The notes beneath the pieces were generated by a model, which saw only the letters and a list, made by a program, of their open reading frames with translations, did not search any database and was not told the origin of the DNA. 64,000 nucleotides of DNA from Maribacter sp. 4G9 (GTDB taxonomy: Bacteria > Bacteroidota > Bacteroidia > Flavobacteriales > Flavobacteriaceae): assembly GCF_002742265.1 (NCBI RefSeq), contig NZ_MDGL01000020.1, forward strand, positions 1 through 64,000, given 5' to 3'. Both the position numbers and the translations under genes were made by a program. Positions 34,971 through 45,600 of this stretch are shown here, in pieces (the stretch's first letter is position 1; each line of letters opens with the position of its first letter).

Positions 34971-37042
34971 GGTAATTCTATTTTGGTTTTTAAATAACGT
35001 AGATCCGATGGTTTTAGTTGCATGGCTACAGAGACAATCTGTTGTTTTAGGTTTTCGTTCGTAAGCATTTCGTCCAGTAAATTTCTTACAAACATTCTAA
35101 ACTGCCAAGAATGATGATCCGTTGCCAAAATCAATTGCCTTAAAACTTCCCCATTAACAGCATTTATTTGATATAAATATTGAAAGGCACTTTGCCGGAT
35201 TTCCGGATTATAGATTTCATGAGTATAAGAAATCAATTCGTCCAGATAATTTGCCTTTTCCGCCGTTTTATAATCGGGAGTCACCAAAGCCAAGGTCAGC
35301 CATAAAAGACGGACATTTTTATTGGGCAGACCTACTACATCTTCAAGTTTATTCAAATATCCAACCCGATTTTCGGGAAAAGCCTCCCATAACTTAAAAA
35401 GGGCATATTCTTGGGTAACGTAACTTTTATCCTGTAAAAACGATTCGAAATTCGTTTTAAATTCCTGTGTAACTTTTGGAATGGACATGGCCAACGCCCG
35501 TCTTACTTCAAAGGAGGATTCATTTTGAAAAATTCTTTGAAGCGTTGAATCCGGAATTTGGCTATGGTATTCAGAAATTAAATGCGATTTCAATGGTGCC
35601 GGTGTCTCCTTATTCCACATCCACTTTAATTTTTCATTGTCCAAAACAGTTGACGAATCCATTTGATCTTGTAAAAAAAAGTAGTTATTCAAACTTTTAT
35701 TTTTCCTTACCAAATATGCCTTTGCGTCGTCCCAATAAAATTCGGTTGAAACCAACCATCTGGATTTATAATCATCTAAATTTTGATGAGATGCCTCTTC
35801 CATTTCTTTTAAAAAATCATCCACGGTTGCATTTTTATAGGCATACTTTTCTAGGTAGGATTTGACTCCTTTTTTAAAAGCTTCCTCCCCTATTTGCTCC
35901 CTCAATAGCACCAAAGCCCATGCTCCTTTTTCGTAAAAAGTAAGGCTACTTGCTTTGGGATCCAATAGACTTTCCCCTTTACCATCCTCCGAAATTTCCT
36001 TTAATTGTTCTGCGGTATCATACAGTTTCCAATAAAAATAATCATCACCGAATAATTGCTTTTCGGCCAGGTAGGCATAATACGTAGCAAAACCCTCATG
36101 CAACCAATGGTGGTTACCATCCTTTTCGGTAACCAGGTTTCCAAACCAATGGTGGGCCATTTCATGGGCATTGATATTAACATAATTACGATCAATAAAT
36201 GCCGTGGAATCTATGACATAGGCATCGGAAAAAATAGTAGCACTCGTATTTTCCATTCCCGCATAGAGAAAATCATGCACCGGAATTTGTTTGTAATTCT
36301 GCCAAGGATAGGCTACGCCGATTTCCTTTTCGAAAAAATCAAAAATCTCCCTCGTGTATCGGTAGGTAGGTTCGACCTTTAAACTATCCTTCGGATAGAA
36401 ATAATTTTCGATGGGAATACCACTTTCAGATGTCATCTTCTGTTTATTATATTTTCCAATGGCAAAGGCCAATAAATAGCTGCTCATGGGTTTTTGCATA
36501 TCGAACTTCCATTCGCTACCCGTTTTTTCTAGCAACCTCCCATTCGCAATTACTTCAAAATCAACATCGGCGCTGATAGACATATCGAACGCTACCTTCT
36601 CCTCCATATCGTCAAAACTGGGTAACCAATAACTCGTATATTTTCCTTGGCCCTGAGTCCAGACTTGGTCATTGTCGGCATTTTCGTCATCAAGTCCTAT
36701 AAAATAAACCGTCTGTTTAGGTATACATGAATATTGAATAAAAAGTTCATGGTTTATGTCTTTTTCAAACTTCATTTTAATAACCAATCTTTTTCCATCA
36801 TAATTCCATTTGACTTTTTTATCATCTAATCTCACTTTTTCGAAATCCATATTTTTGGCATCTAGCCATACAGAGTCCACATTTTGAAAAATGTGAAAAT
36901 TATAAATGACCTTTCCGGCAATGCTTTCTTCGGACAAGTCAGGAGTGATTACTACCGTCGCCTTTATAAAATCTACCTTGTCTTGATGCTGGGAAAAAGC
37001 GGACAGACCAAGGAACATAAATAAAAACAAAACCCGATTCAT
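34967..37042 (-). CDS. Exported M1-family zinc aminopeptidase
   Basis: A zinc aminopeptidase (691 aa from ATG 37042, MNRVLFLFMFLGLSAFSQ, a signal peptide) of the M1 family. The zinc site is complete: HEMAHHWFG with the third ligand in WLHEGFATYYA. The N-terminal beta domain and helical C-terminal domain are as usual. The frame is open to 37144, but that extension overlaps the recG start and lacks family similarity. It ends 4 bp inside the patatin-like gene (coupled). Confidence 0.9.
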   Translation of the reverse strand: MNRVLFLFMFLGLSAFSQHQDKVDFIKATVVITPDLSEESIAGKVIYNFHIFQNVDSVWLDAKNMDFEKVRLDDKKVKWNYDGKRLVIKMKFEKDINHELFIQYSCIPKQTVYFIGLDDENADNDQVWTQGQGKYTSYWLPSFDDMEEKVAFDMSISADVDFEVIANGRLLEKTGSEWKFDMQKPMSSYLLAFAIGKYNKQKMTSESGIPIENYFYPKDSLKVEPTYRYTREIFDFFEKEIGVAYPWQNYKQIPVHDFLYAGMENTSATIFSDAYVIDSTAFIDRNYVNINAHEMAHHWFGNLVTEKDGNHHWLHEGFATYYAYLAEKQLFGDDYFYWKLYDTAEQLKEISEDGKGESLLDPKASSLTFYEKGAWALVLLREQIGEEAFKKGVKSYLEKYAYKNATVDDFLKEMEEASHQNLDDYKSRWLVSTEFYWDDAKAYLVRKNKSLNNYFFLQDQMDSSTVLDNEKLKWMWNKETPAPLKSHLISEYHSQIPDSTLQRIFQNESSFEVRRALAMSIPKVTQEFKTNFESFLQDKSYVTQEYALFKLWEAFPENRVGYLNKLEDVVGLPNKNVRLLWLTLALVTPDYKTAEKANYLDELISYTHEIYNPEIRQSAFQYLYQINAVNGEVLRQLILATDHHSWQFRMFVRNLLDEMLTNENLKQQIVSVAMQLKPSDLRYLKTKIELP

Positions 37043-37123
37043 TACCATAAACAACCAATTCTTGCACCAAATTAAGGCTTTTCCTGTATTGCAGTTACAG
37101 ATGGTAAGCCCTAATTTAGTCGG

Positions 37124-39229
37124 ATGAATGCGGGATTCCTTCAAACGCCCATTGTGTATCTTAAAGGTGTAGGCCCCAACAGGGCCGAAACCTTACAGTC
37201 CGAGTTGGGTATTCATGTCTACCAAGATCTATTGAACCTCTTTCCCAATAGGTATATAGACAAGACCCAATACTATAAAATAGGGCAGCTCCAAAAAAGT
37301 AATTCGGAGGTACAGATTGTTGGAAAAATTGTCCATATCAAAACAGTAGAGCAAAAACGGGGCAATCGATTGGTTGCCAAATTTGTGGACGATACGGGCG
37401 AAATAGAACTAGTTTGGTTTCGGGGACAAAAATGGATCAGGGAAAATCTAAAGCTGAATACACCGTATGTGATTTTTGGCAAGTGCAACTGGTTTAACGG
37501 TATGTTTTCTATACCCCACCCGGAGATGGAGTTTCTTACAGAACACGAAAAGAGTCTTAGAATCCACATGCAACCGGTATATCCTTCAACCGAAAAATTG
37601 AGCAATAAGGGTATTACCAATCGCGTATTGGGTAAACTGGTACAGCAGCTTTTTGTGGAAACAAAGGGAAAATTTTCAGAAACCTTATCGGATAAAATTT
37701 TATATGATTTAAAACTGATTCCGAAGAGCGAGGCACTTTTTAATATCCATTTTCCCAAGAATCAAGAATTATTGGCAAAAGCTCAATTCAGACTGAAATT
37801 CGAGGAGCTTTTTTACTTACAGATGCAACTGATTGCTAAAAACATGTTGCACAAACAAAAAATCAAAGGATTCAATTTTGATCAAGTGGGTACCTTGTTC
37901 AATGATTTTTATGCCAACCATTTGCCCTTTGAACTTACCGATGCCCAGAAAAGGGTCATCAAGGAGATTAGGGCGGATTTAGGTAGCAATGCTCAAATGA
38001 ACCGATTGTTACAGGGCGATGTAGGTTCTGGAAAAACCATTGTAGCCGTCATGACCATGCTCTTGGCCATCGACAACGGCTTTCAGGCCTGTTTGGTGGC
38101 TCCTACGGAAATCCTGGCCAATCAGCATTACAACGGAATCAAGGAATTGTTAGCAGGAACCGGGGTTAATTGTGAGCTTTTGACCGGCTCGGTGAAAAAA
38201 TCCGTCCGAAAACCTATCCATGAACAACTGGAAAATGGAGAGCTCGATATTCTTATCGGGACCCATGCCGTACTCGAGGACAAGGTAATATTCAAGAATC
38301 TAGGTTTGGCGATAATTGATGAACAGCATCGGTTTGGGGTAGCGCAACGGTCCAAGTTATGGCATAAAAACCAAATTCCCCCACATATTCTAGTTATGAC
38401 GGCAACACCCATTCCACGAACATTGGCCATGAGCCTTTATGGGGATTTGGATATTTCGGTCATTGATGAATTACCGCCGGGAAGAAAACCCGTAAAAACG
38501 GTACACCGATATGACTCTAACCGTTTAAAAGTTTTTCAGTTCATTCGGGATGAAATTAGAAAAGGACGACAAGTGTATGTGGTCTACCCTTTAATCCAGG
38601 AATCCGAAGCGTTGGATTACAAGGACCTGATGGATGGTTATGAAAGTATTGTTCGTGATTTTCCACAACCTGAATATCAAATTTCCATTGTTCATGGGCA
38701 AATGAAACCTGAGGATAAAGATTACGAAATGGAGCGCTTTGTAAAAGGAGAAACCCAAATTATGGTTGCTACCACGGTCATTGAGGTCGGCGTAAACGTT
38801 CCCAATGCCTCGGTAATGATCATAGAAAGCGCAGAACGGTTTGGGCTTTCACAGCTGCATCAATTGCGTGGTAGAGTGGGTAGAGGAGCCGACCAAAGTT
38901 TTTGTATTCTAATGACAAGCTACAAGCTAAGCTCAGAGGCCAAGACCCGATTGGAAACGATGGTACAAACCAATGATGGTTTTGAGATAGCAGAGGTAGA
39001 TTTAAAACTGCGTGGTCCGGGAGATATCATGGGAACCCAACAAAGTGGCATGCTAAACTTGAAAATTGCCGATATCGTAAAGGACAATGCTATTTTAAAA
39101 TCAGCCAGATATTACGCCATGCAATTATTAAAGGACGACCCTTCTTTAGAAAAACCGGAGCATCTAGTAATTAGACATTTTTATGCTGAATTGGTAAGGT
39201 TCAAAAACATTTGGAATTATATTAGTTGA
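37124..39229 (+). CDS. recG: ATP-dependent DNA helicase RecG
   Basis: RecG rescues stalled replication forks by branch migration. It has 701 residues with the wedge/OB domain first (NRYIDKTQYYKIGQLQ) and the helicase motifs LLQGDVGSGKTIVA, IIDEQHRFG, MTATPIPRTLAMSLYGDLD and QLRGRVGRG, plus the RecG motif TRLETMVQTNDGFEIAEVDL. The start at 37124 matches homologs (LQTPIVYLKGVGP). It is divergent from the M1 aminopeptidase with an 81 bp shared promoter region. Confidence 0.95.
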   Translation: MNAGFLQTPIVYLKGVGPNRAETLQSELGIHVYQDLLNLFPNRYIDKTQYYKIGQLQKSNSEVQIVGKIVHIKTVEQKRGNRLVAKFVDDTGEIELVWFRGQKWIRENLKLNTPYVIFGKCNWFNGMFSIPHPEMEFLTEHEKSLRIHMQPVYPSTEKLSNKGITNRVLGKLVQQLFVETKGKFSETLSDKILYDLKLIPKSEALFNIHFPKNQELLAKAQFRLKFEELFYLQMQLIAKNMLHKQKIKGFNFDQVGTLFNDFYANHLPFELTDAQKRVIKEIRADLGSNAQMNRLLQGDVGSGKTIVAVMTMLLAIDNGFQACLVAPTEILANQHYNGIKELLAGTGVNCELLTGSVKKSVRKPIHEQLENGELDILIGTHAVLEDKVIFKNLGLAIIDEQHRFGVAQRSKLWHKNQIPPHILVMTATPIPRTLAMSLYGDLDISVIDELPPGRKPVKTVHRYDSNRLKVFQFIRDEIRKGRQVYVVYPLIQESEALDYKDLMDGYESIVRDFPQPEYQISIVHGQMKPEDKDYEMERFVKGETQIMVATTVIEVGVNVPNASVMIIESAERFGLSQLHQLRGRVGRGADQSFCILMTSYKLSSEAKTRLETMVQTNDGFEIAEVDLKLRGPGDIMGTQQSGMLNLKIADIVKDNAILKSARYYAMQLLKDDPSLEKPEHLVIRHFYAELVRFKNIWNYIS

Positions 39230-39336
39230 TGGCCATTTTTAACAGATTTCAATTTTGAACATCGTAATTTAAACAGGTCCCGATTTCCTAAAAATCCTTG
39301 TTTTTAATACTTTTACACTCTTACATTATAAAGATT

Positions 39337-40755
39337 ATGAGCGCAACAAAAACGTTATTTGATAAGGTGTGGGATTCCCACGTAGTACATAAAATTGAGA
39401 ACGGTCCAGATGTCCTGTTCATCGACCGTCACATGATTCATGAAGTAACGAGCCCGGTAGCCTTTCTTGGCCTTAAAAACAGAGGTATCGGGGTTTTATA
39501 TAATGAAAGAACTTTTGCAACAGCCGATCACAATACCCCAACAATCAACCAACACCTGCCTGTAGCGGACCCTCTTTCCGCAAACCAATTGAAAATGTTG
39601 GAAGAGAACGCCAATGAACACGGTATTTCCTATTGGGGATTGGGCCACGAAAAAAATGGAATTGTCCATGTTGTTGGACCGGAATACGGAATTACACAAC
39701 CCGGGGCTACCATTGTATGTGGGGATTCCCATACATCTACCCATGGTGCCTTTGGCGCTATTGCGTTTGGTATTGGTACCTCTGAGGTGGAAATGGTTTT
39801 GGCCACCCAGTGTATCATGCAGCCCAAACCAAAAAGAATGCGTATCAATATCAACGGTGAACTTAGTAAAGGGGTGACGCCAAAAGATGTCGCATTGTTT
39901 ATAATTAGTCAATTAACGACCTCAGGAGCCACTGGATATTTTGTGGAATATGCAGGGGATATCTTCCGAAATATGAGTATGGAAGGTAGAATGACCGTGT
40001 GTAACTTAAGTATTGAAATGGGTGCCCGTGGGGGAATGATCGCTCCGGATGAAAAAACCTTCGAATATATAAAGGGACGTGAATTTACGCCAACAGGTGC
40101 GGACTGGGACAAGGCCATGGCCTACTGGGAAACCCTTTACACCGATAAAGATGCCATCTTTGACAAGGAATTGACTTTTGACGGTTCACTTATAGAACCT
40201 ATGATAACATACGGTACCAACCCAGGCATGGGCATGGGCATATCAAAAGACATTCCATTGGCTACGGCCACCCAAGGTGGGGCCAGCAGCTATAAAAAGT
40301 CCTTGGAGTATATGAAGTTCAACGAAGGAGAAAGCATGATGGGTAAAACCATCGATTATGTGTTCTTGGGGAGTTGTACGAACGGAAGAATAGAGGACTT
40401 TAGGGCATTCACTTCTTTGGTCAAGGGTAGAAAAAAGGCGGACAACGTCACGGCGTGGTTGGTGCCAGGCTCACATAAGGTAGAAGCAGCCATTAAGGAA
40501 GAAGGTTTGTTGGATATATTGACCGAAGCTGGATTTGAACTAAGGGAACCTGGGTGTTCCGCATGTTTGGCCATGAACGAGGATAAAATTCCGGCAGGTA
40601 AATTGGCCGTAAGTACTTCCAATCGAAATTTTGAAGGAAGACAAGGCCCAGGTGCCAGAACCATTCTTGCAAGTCCGCTGGTTGCCGCGGCAGCAGCTGT
40701 TACTGGCAAGGTCACGGATCCTCGTGAACTCATGGAGGAGGTTGCTATACACTAG
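39337..40755 (+). CDS. leuC: 3-isopropylmalate dehydratase large subunit LeuC
   Basis: The large, 4Fe-4S-containing subunit of isopropylmalate isomerase in leucine synthesis. Cluster cysteines lie in GSCTNGR and GCSACL. The start is ATG 39337 ([17 protein letters not shown]); the frame is open upstream to 39298. It is followed by leuD (33 bp), forming the leuCD-leuA-type-leuB operon. No leader peptide or terminator is seen in the 107 bp after recG. Confidence 0.95.
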   Translation: MSATKTLFDKVWDSHVVHKIENGPDVLFIDRHMIHEVTSPVAFLGLKNRGIGVLYNERTFATADHNTPTINQHLPVADPLSANQLKMLEENANEHGISYWGLGHEKNGIVHVVGPEYGITQPGATIVCGDSHTSTHGAFGAIAFGIGTSEVEMVLATQCIMQPKPKRMRININGELSKGVTPKDVALFIISQLTTSGATGYFVEYAGDIFRNMSMEGRMTVCNLSIEMGARGGMIAPDEKTFEYIKGREFTPTGADWDKAMAYWETLYTDKDAIFDKELTFDGSLIEPMITYGTNPGMGMGISKDIPLATATQGGASSYKKSLEYMKFNEGESMMGKTIDYVFLGSCTNGRIEDFRAFTSLVKGRKKADNVTAWLVPGSHKVEAAIKEEGLLDILTEAGFELREPGCSACLAMNEDKIPAGKLAVSTSNRNFEGRQGPGARTILASPLVAAAAAVTGKVTDPRELMEEVAIH

Positions 40756-40788
40756 TTCACTAACTAACACACTAACAACTATTATAAA

Positions 40789-41385
40789 ATGGCTTACGAT
40801 AAATTCAACATATTAACATCAACAGCAGTTCCGTTACCCATAGAGAATGTGGATACGGACCAAATTATCCCAGCCCGATTCTTAAAGGCGACGGAAAGAA
40901 AAGGTTTTGGAGACAACCTTTTTAGGGATTGGAGATACAATCAGGACAATAGTCCTAAAAAGGATTTTGTACTGAACGACCCAACCTACAGTGGTAAAAT
41001 ATTGGTAGGAGGTAAAAACTTTGGCTCGGGATCATCCCGTGAGCATGCGGCATGGGCCGTTTACGATTACGGATTTCGTTGCGTAGTATCCAGTTTTTTT
41101 GCCGATATCTTTAGAAATAACTGTTTAAATATTGGGGTACTGCCTGTTCAGGTAAGTGCGGAATTCTTGCAAAAAATATTTGATGCCGTTGAAGCTGACC
41201 CCAATACCCAATTAGAAGTTAGTTTACCAGAGCAAAAAATAACCTTGTTGCCGACAGGTGAAAGCGAAAGCTTTGACATTAACGGATACAAAAAGAACAA
41301 CATGATGAACGGATTTGATGATATCGATTACTTGTTGAATATTAAAAAGGACATTGAGACGTTCGCTGCCAACACACCGCTCTAG
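40789..41385 (+). CDS. leuD: 3-isopropylmalate dehydratase small subunit LeuD
   Basis: The small (swivel-domain) subunit pairs with LeuC to isomerise 2- to 3-isopropylmalate. The family markers IENVDTDQIIPARFLK and GGKNFGSGSSREHAAWA are present, and the length (198 aa) is usual. It lies 33 bp after leuC and 122 bp before the LeuA-type synthase. Confidence 0.95.
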   Translation: MAYDKFNILTSTAVPLPIENVDTDQIIPARFLKATERKGFGDNLFRDWRYNQDNSPKKDFVLNDPTYSGKILVGGKNFGSGSSREHAAWAVYDYGFRCVVSSFFADIFRNNCLNIGVLPVQVSAEFLQKIFDAVEADPNTQLEVSLPEQKITLLPTGESESFDINGYKKNNMMNGFDDIDYLLNIKKDIETFAANTPL

Positions 41386-41507
41386 TTATACTCCAGGACA
41401 CTAGGATGAAACCGATATGTTCAAAATAATATTCAGATTGACGAGGCTAAAATTATTTTTAACATCAAAGGTTACATGTGACCATTGAAAATCAATAGAA
41501 AAAACAC

Positions 41508-43019
41508 ATGAAAAGAATGTTGGAAATTATGGATACCACCCTAAGGGATGGTGAACAAACCTCTGGAGTATCCTTTTCCGCCTCCGAAAAACTTACCTTG
41601 GCCAAATTGCTTTTGGAAGAACTCAAGGTTGATCGTATTGAGGTGGCCTCTGCCCGTGTTTCGGATGGTGAATTGCAGGCGGTACAACAAATTACGGAAT
41701 GGGCAAAACCTAATAATTACTTGGATAAAGTGGAGGTTTTGACTTTCGTTGATGATGGGGTCTCTTTGGAATGGATGGAAAAAGCGGGGGCTATTTCACA
41801 AAATTTATTGACAAAGGGCTCTCTAAACCACTTAACACATCAGTTAAAAAAAACACCAGAACAGCATTTTAACGAAATCTCAAAGATTTTCCAGGCTGCT
41901 TCAAAAAGAGGTTTTATCAATAACATTTATCTAGAGGATTGGAGTAATGGCATGCGCAATTCCAAGGAATATGTTTTTCAATTTTTGGATTTCTTAACCA
42001 CGCAACCTATTAAACGTGTGTTGTTGCCGGATACGTTGGGAATACTCACCCATACCGAAACTTCCGAATTTATTTCGCAAATCGTTCATAAATATCCCCA
42101 GCTACATATCGATTTTCATGGCCATAACGACTACGATTTGGGTGTGGCCAATGTTATGGAAGCCATCAAAGCGGGATGCCATGGACTTCACCTGACCATC
42201 AATGGTATGGGGGAACGAGCAGGCAATGCCCCTATGGCGAGTGCGATTGCCGTTATCAATGATTTTCTACCGGATGTAAAAATAAATTTGAATGAGAAGG
42301 CACTTTACAAAGTAAGTAAACTGGTATCAGCGTTTACAGGTATCAGCATACCAGCGAACAAACCCATTGTTGGGGATAACGTTTTTACGCAAACCGCTGG
42401 TATTCATGCAGATGGGGATAGTAAGAAAAATCTTTACTTTAGTGATTTGATGCCGGAGCGGTTCGGCAGAAAACGAAAGTATGCCTTGGGTAAAATGTCC
42501 GGAAAGGCTAATATTCAGAAAAACCTTCAAGAACTTGGTTTGACCCTCAACGATGACGATCTGAAAAAGGTGACGGCCAGGATCATTGAACTCGGGGATA
42601 AAAAGGAACGTGTAACCAAGGATGATTTACCCTACATTATTTCAGACGTTCTGGATTCGGACTACCAACAAAAGGTTTTTGTAAAATCCTATGTTCTGAC
42701 ACATTCAAAGGGATTGAAGCCTTCTACTACCCTATCCCTTGAAATTGACGGAAAGACTTTTGAGGAAAATGCCTCTGGGGATGGTCAATACGACGCTTTC
42801 ATGAATGCCTTGAGAAAAATATACAAATCCCAAAATATGGTATTGCCCAGATTGACGGACTATGCCGTAAGAATACCGCCAGGAAGTGCTTCGGATGCCC
42901 TGTGTGAAACGGTCATTAGTTGGGATATTGACGGGAAGGAATTCACGTCACGTGGGTTGGACTCAGACCAAACCGTATCCGCCATTAAGGCCACTGAAAA
43001 GATGTTAAATCTTATATAG
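41508..43019 (+). CDS. leuA: LeuA-family synthase with C-terminal allosteric domain (2-isopropylmalate synthase type)
   Basis: A 503-residue DRE-TIM metallolyase: catalytic barrel with MDTTLRDGEQTSGVSFSASE, the metal-binding HGHNDYDLGVAN and TINGMGERAGNAPM, and a C-terminal LeuA-type regulatory domain (about 380-503). Its place between leuCD and leuB supports 2-isopropylmalate synthase. The sequence class differs from canonical LeuA, and a citramalate-type substrate cannot be excluded. It precedes leuB by 92 bp. Gene symbol is by context. Confidence 0.75.
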   Translation: MKRMLEIMDTTLRDGEQTSGVSFSASEKLTLAKLLLEELKVDRIEVASARVSDGELQAVQQITEWAKPNNYLDKVEVLTFVDDGVSLEWMEKAGAISQNLLTKGSLNHLTHQLKKTPEQHFNEISKIFQAASKRGFINNIYLEDWSNGMRNSKEYVFQFLDFLTTQPIKRVLLPDTLGILTHTETSEFISQIVHKYPQLHIDFHGHNDYDLGVANVMEAIKAGCHGLHLTINGMGERAGNAPMASAIAVINDFLPDVKINLNEKALYKVSKLVSAFTGISIPANKPIVGDNVFTQTAGIHADGDSKKNLYFSDLMPERFGRKRKYALGKMSGKANIQKNLQELGLTLNDDDLKKVTARIIELGDKKERVTKDDLPYIISDVLDSDYQQKVFVKSYVLTHSKGLKPSTTLSLEIDGKTFEENASGDGQYDAFMNALRKIYKSQNMVLPRLTDYAVRIPPGSASDALCETVISWDIDGKEFTSRGLDSDQTVSAIKATEKMLNLI

Positions 43020-43068
43020 TTATTGGTTTATAGATATAAGATTTGAGATAGAAGATTTTAGATTTAAT

Positions 43069-43110
43069 CAACTTAAAACTAGAAACTAAGAACTAGAAAC
43101 TAAAAACAAA
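43069..43110. repeat. Short tandem repeat between the LeuA-type gene and leuB
   Basis: An AAACTAGAAACTAAG-like unit is repeated about twice (43074-43109) before leuB. The unit is degenerate and AT-rich. It could be an inactive minisatellite. Confidence 0.4.
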
Positions 43111-43111
43111 A

Positions 43112-44167
43112 ATGAAACTAAACATAGCACTATTGGCGGGAGATGGAATAGGCCCGGAAGTTATAGATCAAGCAGTAAAAGTGTGTGATGCCATAGCAAG
43201 TAAATACGATCATGAAATTACCTGGAAACCAGCATTGACCGGTGCAGCTGCCATTGACGCAGTTGGCGAACCGTATCCGGATGAGACCCATGAAATCTGC
43301 GCCAGTTCAGATGCCGTTCTTTTTGGTGCTATAGGTCATCCAAGGTTTGACAACGATCCTACGGCAAAGGTCCGCCCGGAACAAGGGCTTTTAAAAATGA
43401 GACAGAAATTAGGGTTGTTTGCCAATGTGCGTCCTACATTTACTTTTCCTTCCTTGATAGATAAATCCCCTTTGAAAAGAGATAGAATCGAAGGTACCGA
43501 CCTTATAATTCTCCGTGAACTCACCGGAGGTATTTACTTTGGGGAAAGAGGAAGAAAGGATGATAATCATACCGCCTTTGACACCATGACCTATCAAAGG
43601 TTCGAAATTGAGCGTCTTGCTAGAAAAGGTTTTGAAATGGCCATGAAGCGTTCCAAAAAATTATGTTGTGTAGATAAGGCCAATGTTCTGGAATCCTCTA
43701 GATTGTGGAGGGAGACCGTACAAGCTATGGAAAAGGATTTTCCGGAAGTAACCGTTTCCTATGAATTTGTGGATGCTACTGCCATGCGTTTAATCCAATG
43801 GCCCAAGGGATATGATGTAATTATCACAGCGAACCTTTTTGGGGATATCTTAACCGATGAGGCTTCCGTAATTTCTGGATCAATGGGATTAATGCCGTCT
43901 TCTTCCGTTGGTAGCAAGGTATCCTTGTACGAACCAATTCATGGTTCCTATCCGCAAGCCGCCGGTAAGGATATCGCCAACCCTTTGGCAACGGTTTTAT
44001 CCGCAGCCATGTTGTTTGAGGATCTTGCATTGACCAAGGAGGCCGAAGAAATCAGAAGGGTTGTCAATAAATCCCTCGCTGAGGGTATTGTGACCGAAGA
44101 TTTGGCCGAAGGAGGTACATCCTATAAAACCAGTGAGGTTGGGGATTGGTTGGCCAAAAATATCTAG
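43112..44167 (+). CDS. leuB: 3-isopropylmalate dehydrogenase LeuB
   Basis: The NAD-dependent beta-decarboxylating dehydrogenase of leucine synthesis, 351 aa. It starts MKLNIALLAGDGIGPEVIDQ and has RELTGGIYFGERG, the catalytic-site Lys in VDKANVLESSRLWRE and the metal-binding GDILTDEASVISGSMGLMPS segment. It is the last gene of the leu operon and is followed by a bidirectional terminator (44190-44222). Confidence 0.95.
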   Translation: MKLNIALLAGDGIGPEVIDQAVKVCDAIASKYDHEITWKPALTGAAAIDAVGEPYPDETHEICASSDAVLFGAIGHPRFDNDPTAKVRPEQGLLKMRQKLGLFANVRPTFTFPSLIDKSPLKRDRIEGTDLIILRELTGGIYFGERGRKDDNHTAFDTMTYQRFEIERLARKGFEMAMKRSKKLCCVDKANVLESSRLWRETVQAMEKDFPEVTVSYEFVDATAMRLIQWPKGYDVIITANLFGDILTDEASVISGSMGLMPSSSVGSKVSLYEPIHGSYPQAAGKDIANPLATVLSAAMLFEDLALTKEAEEIRRVVNKSLAEGIVTEDLAEGGTSYKTSEVGDWLAKNI

Positions 44168-44189
44168 ACAACCCAAATTCAAAAATGAA

Positions 44190-44222
44190 AAACCCTCAAT
44201 GAATCCATTGAGGGTTTTCTTT
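44190..44222. terminator. Bidirectional terminator between leuB and serine hydrolase
   Basis: AACCCTCAATG (44191-44201) pairs with CATTGAGGGTT (44206-44216). T-rich tails follow on both sides (TTTTCTTTT after it on +, TTTTTCATTTTT on -). It suits the convergent leuB and 44241-45503 genes. Confidence 0.85.
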
Positions 44223-44240
44223 TGAATATCACTTACACAA

Positions 44241-45503
44241 TTATAAGCTCGCCAAAGCATCGGGTGATAATTCGTATATATGTTTAACAATGGCCCTAAG
44301 GTCCGGTATAACATGTTTCGCCAAACTTGAATGGTTGTTCATAAGTACACAAATTCCCAAATCGGCATCCGGGAATAGGGCAATTTCATTTCTGTAACTA
44401 TTGACACTGCCTCCGTGATGTACCATGGTTTCCTCCATATTGGATGTTCTATTTTGCAATGTATGAACCCTCCATCCAAAAGCATAAGCTGATTTTAAGT
44501 GTCCTTCCCAACGTTGATAATACTTATTGTTCTCATTCAATTCGATAAAAGGCTCAAAAGCTTTTTCCAAGGTACTTTTTGCCATAACGGCAGTATTATG
44601 TCCCAATAAAAAGCGCATCCATTTACCCATATCATCCGCACTGGCATCGATGCCGCCCGCAGCCACCGCGTTGTAATAATTGTCCTTTAACGGTAAAATC
44701 CGCCAACTATTGCCTCTTTTTACATGGGGCTCTGCAATGTTCCCCATTTTTAAAAAAGACGCATGGTCCATTGATGTACGTGACATCCCCAAAGGACCGA
44801 AAAAACGTTGCATCAATAATGAATTGATATTTTGGCCTGTTACCCGGAACATCACTTCCTGCGAAAGCGCGAACAAGGCATTTTGATAACTATATTGAAC
44901 TCCTGGTTCATTTAGCGGTTCCACTTCCCCAAATTGCACGGCAATTTTGTTCATGGCCAAACCTGCTTCCACCAAATTCGTGTAGCTATGATATGGAGCC
45001 CCGGAAGTATGGGAGAGTAAATGGGCGATTTTTATGCGCTTGGTATTTGTACTATCCCCAAAAACAAATTCCGGTAGATAATCGGTAACCCTGTCCATAA
45101 AATCAAACGCACCTTCCTCCACTAATTTTGCAGCCAAAACACCCGTAAATCCTTTGGATAAAGACCCTAAACGAAATACAGTTTCCGCATTAACCGGAGT
45201 ACCTTCATCAATATTGCGTTTTCCAAATCCTTCTGCCAATATAATGGAATCTCCTTTGACAATACTCACGCCGGCACCTGCAATTTCCCCCAATATTAAT
45301 GCCTCGTTAAAGTATTCATTGATAGCCAGTTTCAAAGCCTTTTTTCTCGTTTCATAGATTCTGGCTTCTTTTTGAATCGCCAATTGGTTCGGAAAATCGA
45401 CTTTGGGAACTTCCTCAGTTTGAATATCAAGGGATGCCGCAGAAAATATGACAAGAATGACAACCAATAATATGGCGCCAACAATGAGTTTAAATCGATG
45501 CAC
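44241..45503 (-). CDS. Membrane-anchored serine hydrolase (beta-lactamase family)
   Basis: A 420-residue penicillin-recognising-fold hydrolase with an N-terminal membrane anchor (LIVGAILLVVILVIFSAAS). Active-site motifs are GSLSKG (S-x-x-K), QYSYQNALF (Y-x-N) and VHHGGSVNSY in the third motif position. The relatives are esterases or D-aminopeptidases, and no resistance role is implied. Unlike the frameshifted relative at 3795 it is complete. The C-terminus ends close to the terminator shared with leuB. Confidence 0.85.
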   Translation of the reverse strand: MHRFKLIVGAILLVVILVIFSAASLDIQTEEVPKVDFPNQLAIQKEARIYETRKKALKLAINEYFNEALILGEIAGAGVSIVKGDSIILAEGFGKRNIDEGTPVNAETVFRLGSLSKGFTGVLAAKLVEEGAFDFMDRVTDYLPEFVFGDSTNTKRIKIAHLLSHTSGAPYHSYTNLVEAGLAMNKIAVQFGEVEPLNEPGVQYSYQNALFALSQEVMFRVTGQNINSLLMQRFFGPLGMSRTSMDHASFLKMGNIAEPHVKRGNSWRILPLKDNYYNAVAAGGIDASADDMGKWMRFLLGHNTAVMAKSTLEKAFEPFIELNENNKYYQRWEGHLKSAYAFGWRVHTLQNRTSNMEETMVHHGGSVNSYRNEIALFPDADLGICVLMNNHSSLAKHVIPDLRAIVKHIYELSPDALASL

Positions 45504-45600
45504 TATTCAGTAGGATTTACATATTATTTCTAACGTAGAAATTAGAAATTCATTACGGCCAAAATCGTAAAGTTGTGAAAATACTGAATTCCGATGTCAA

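Noticed and set aside
39230-39336. Leucine leader peptide before leuC
   Set aside because: No short frame with Leu codons and no terminator/antiterminator pair is visible in the 107 bp.
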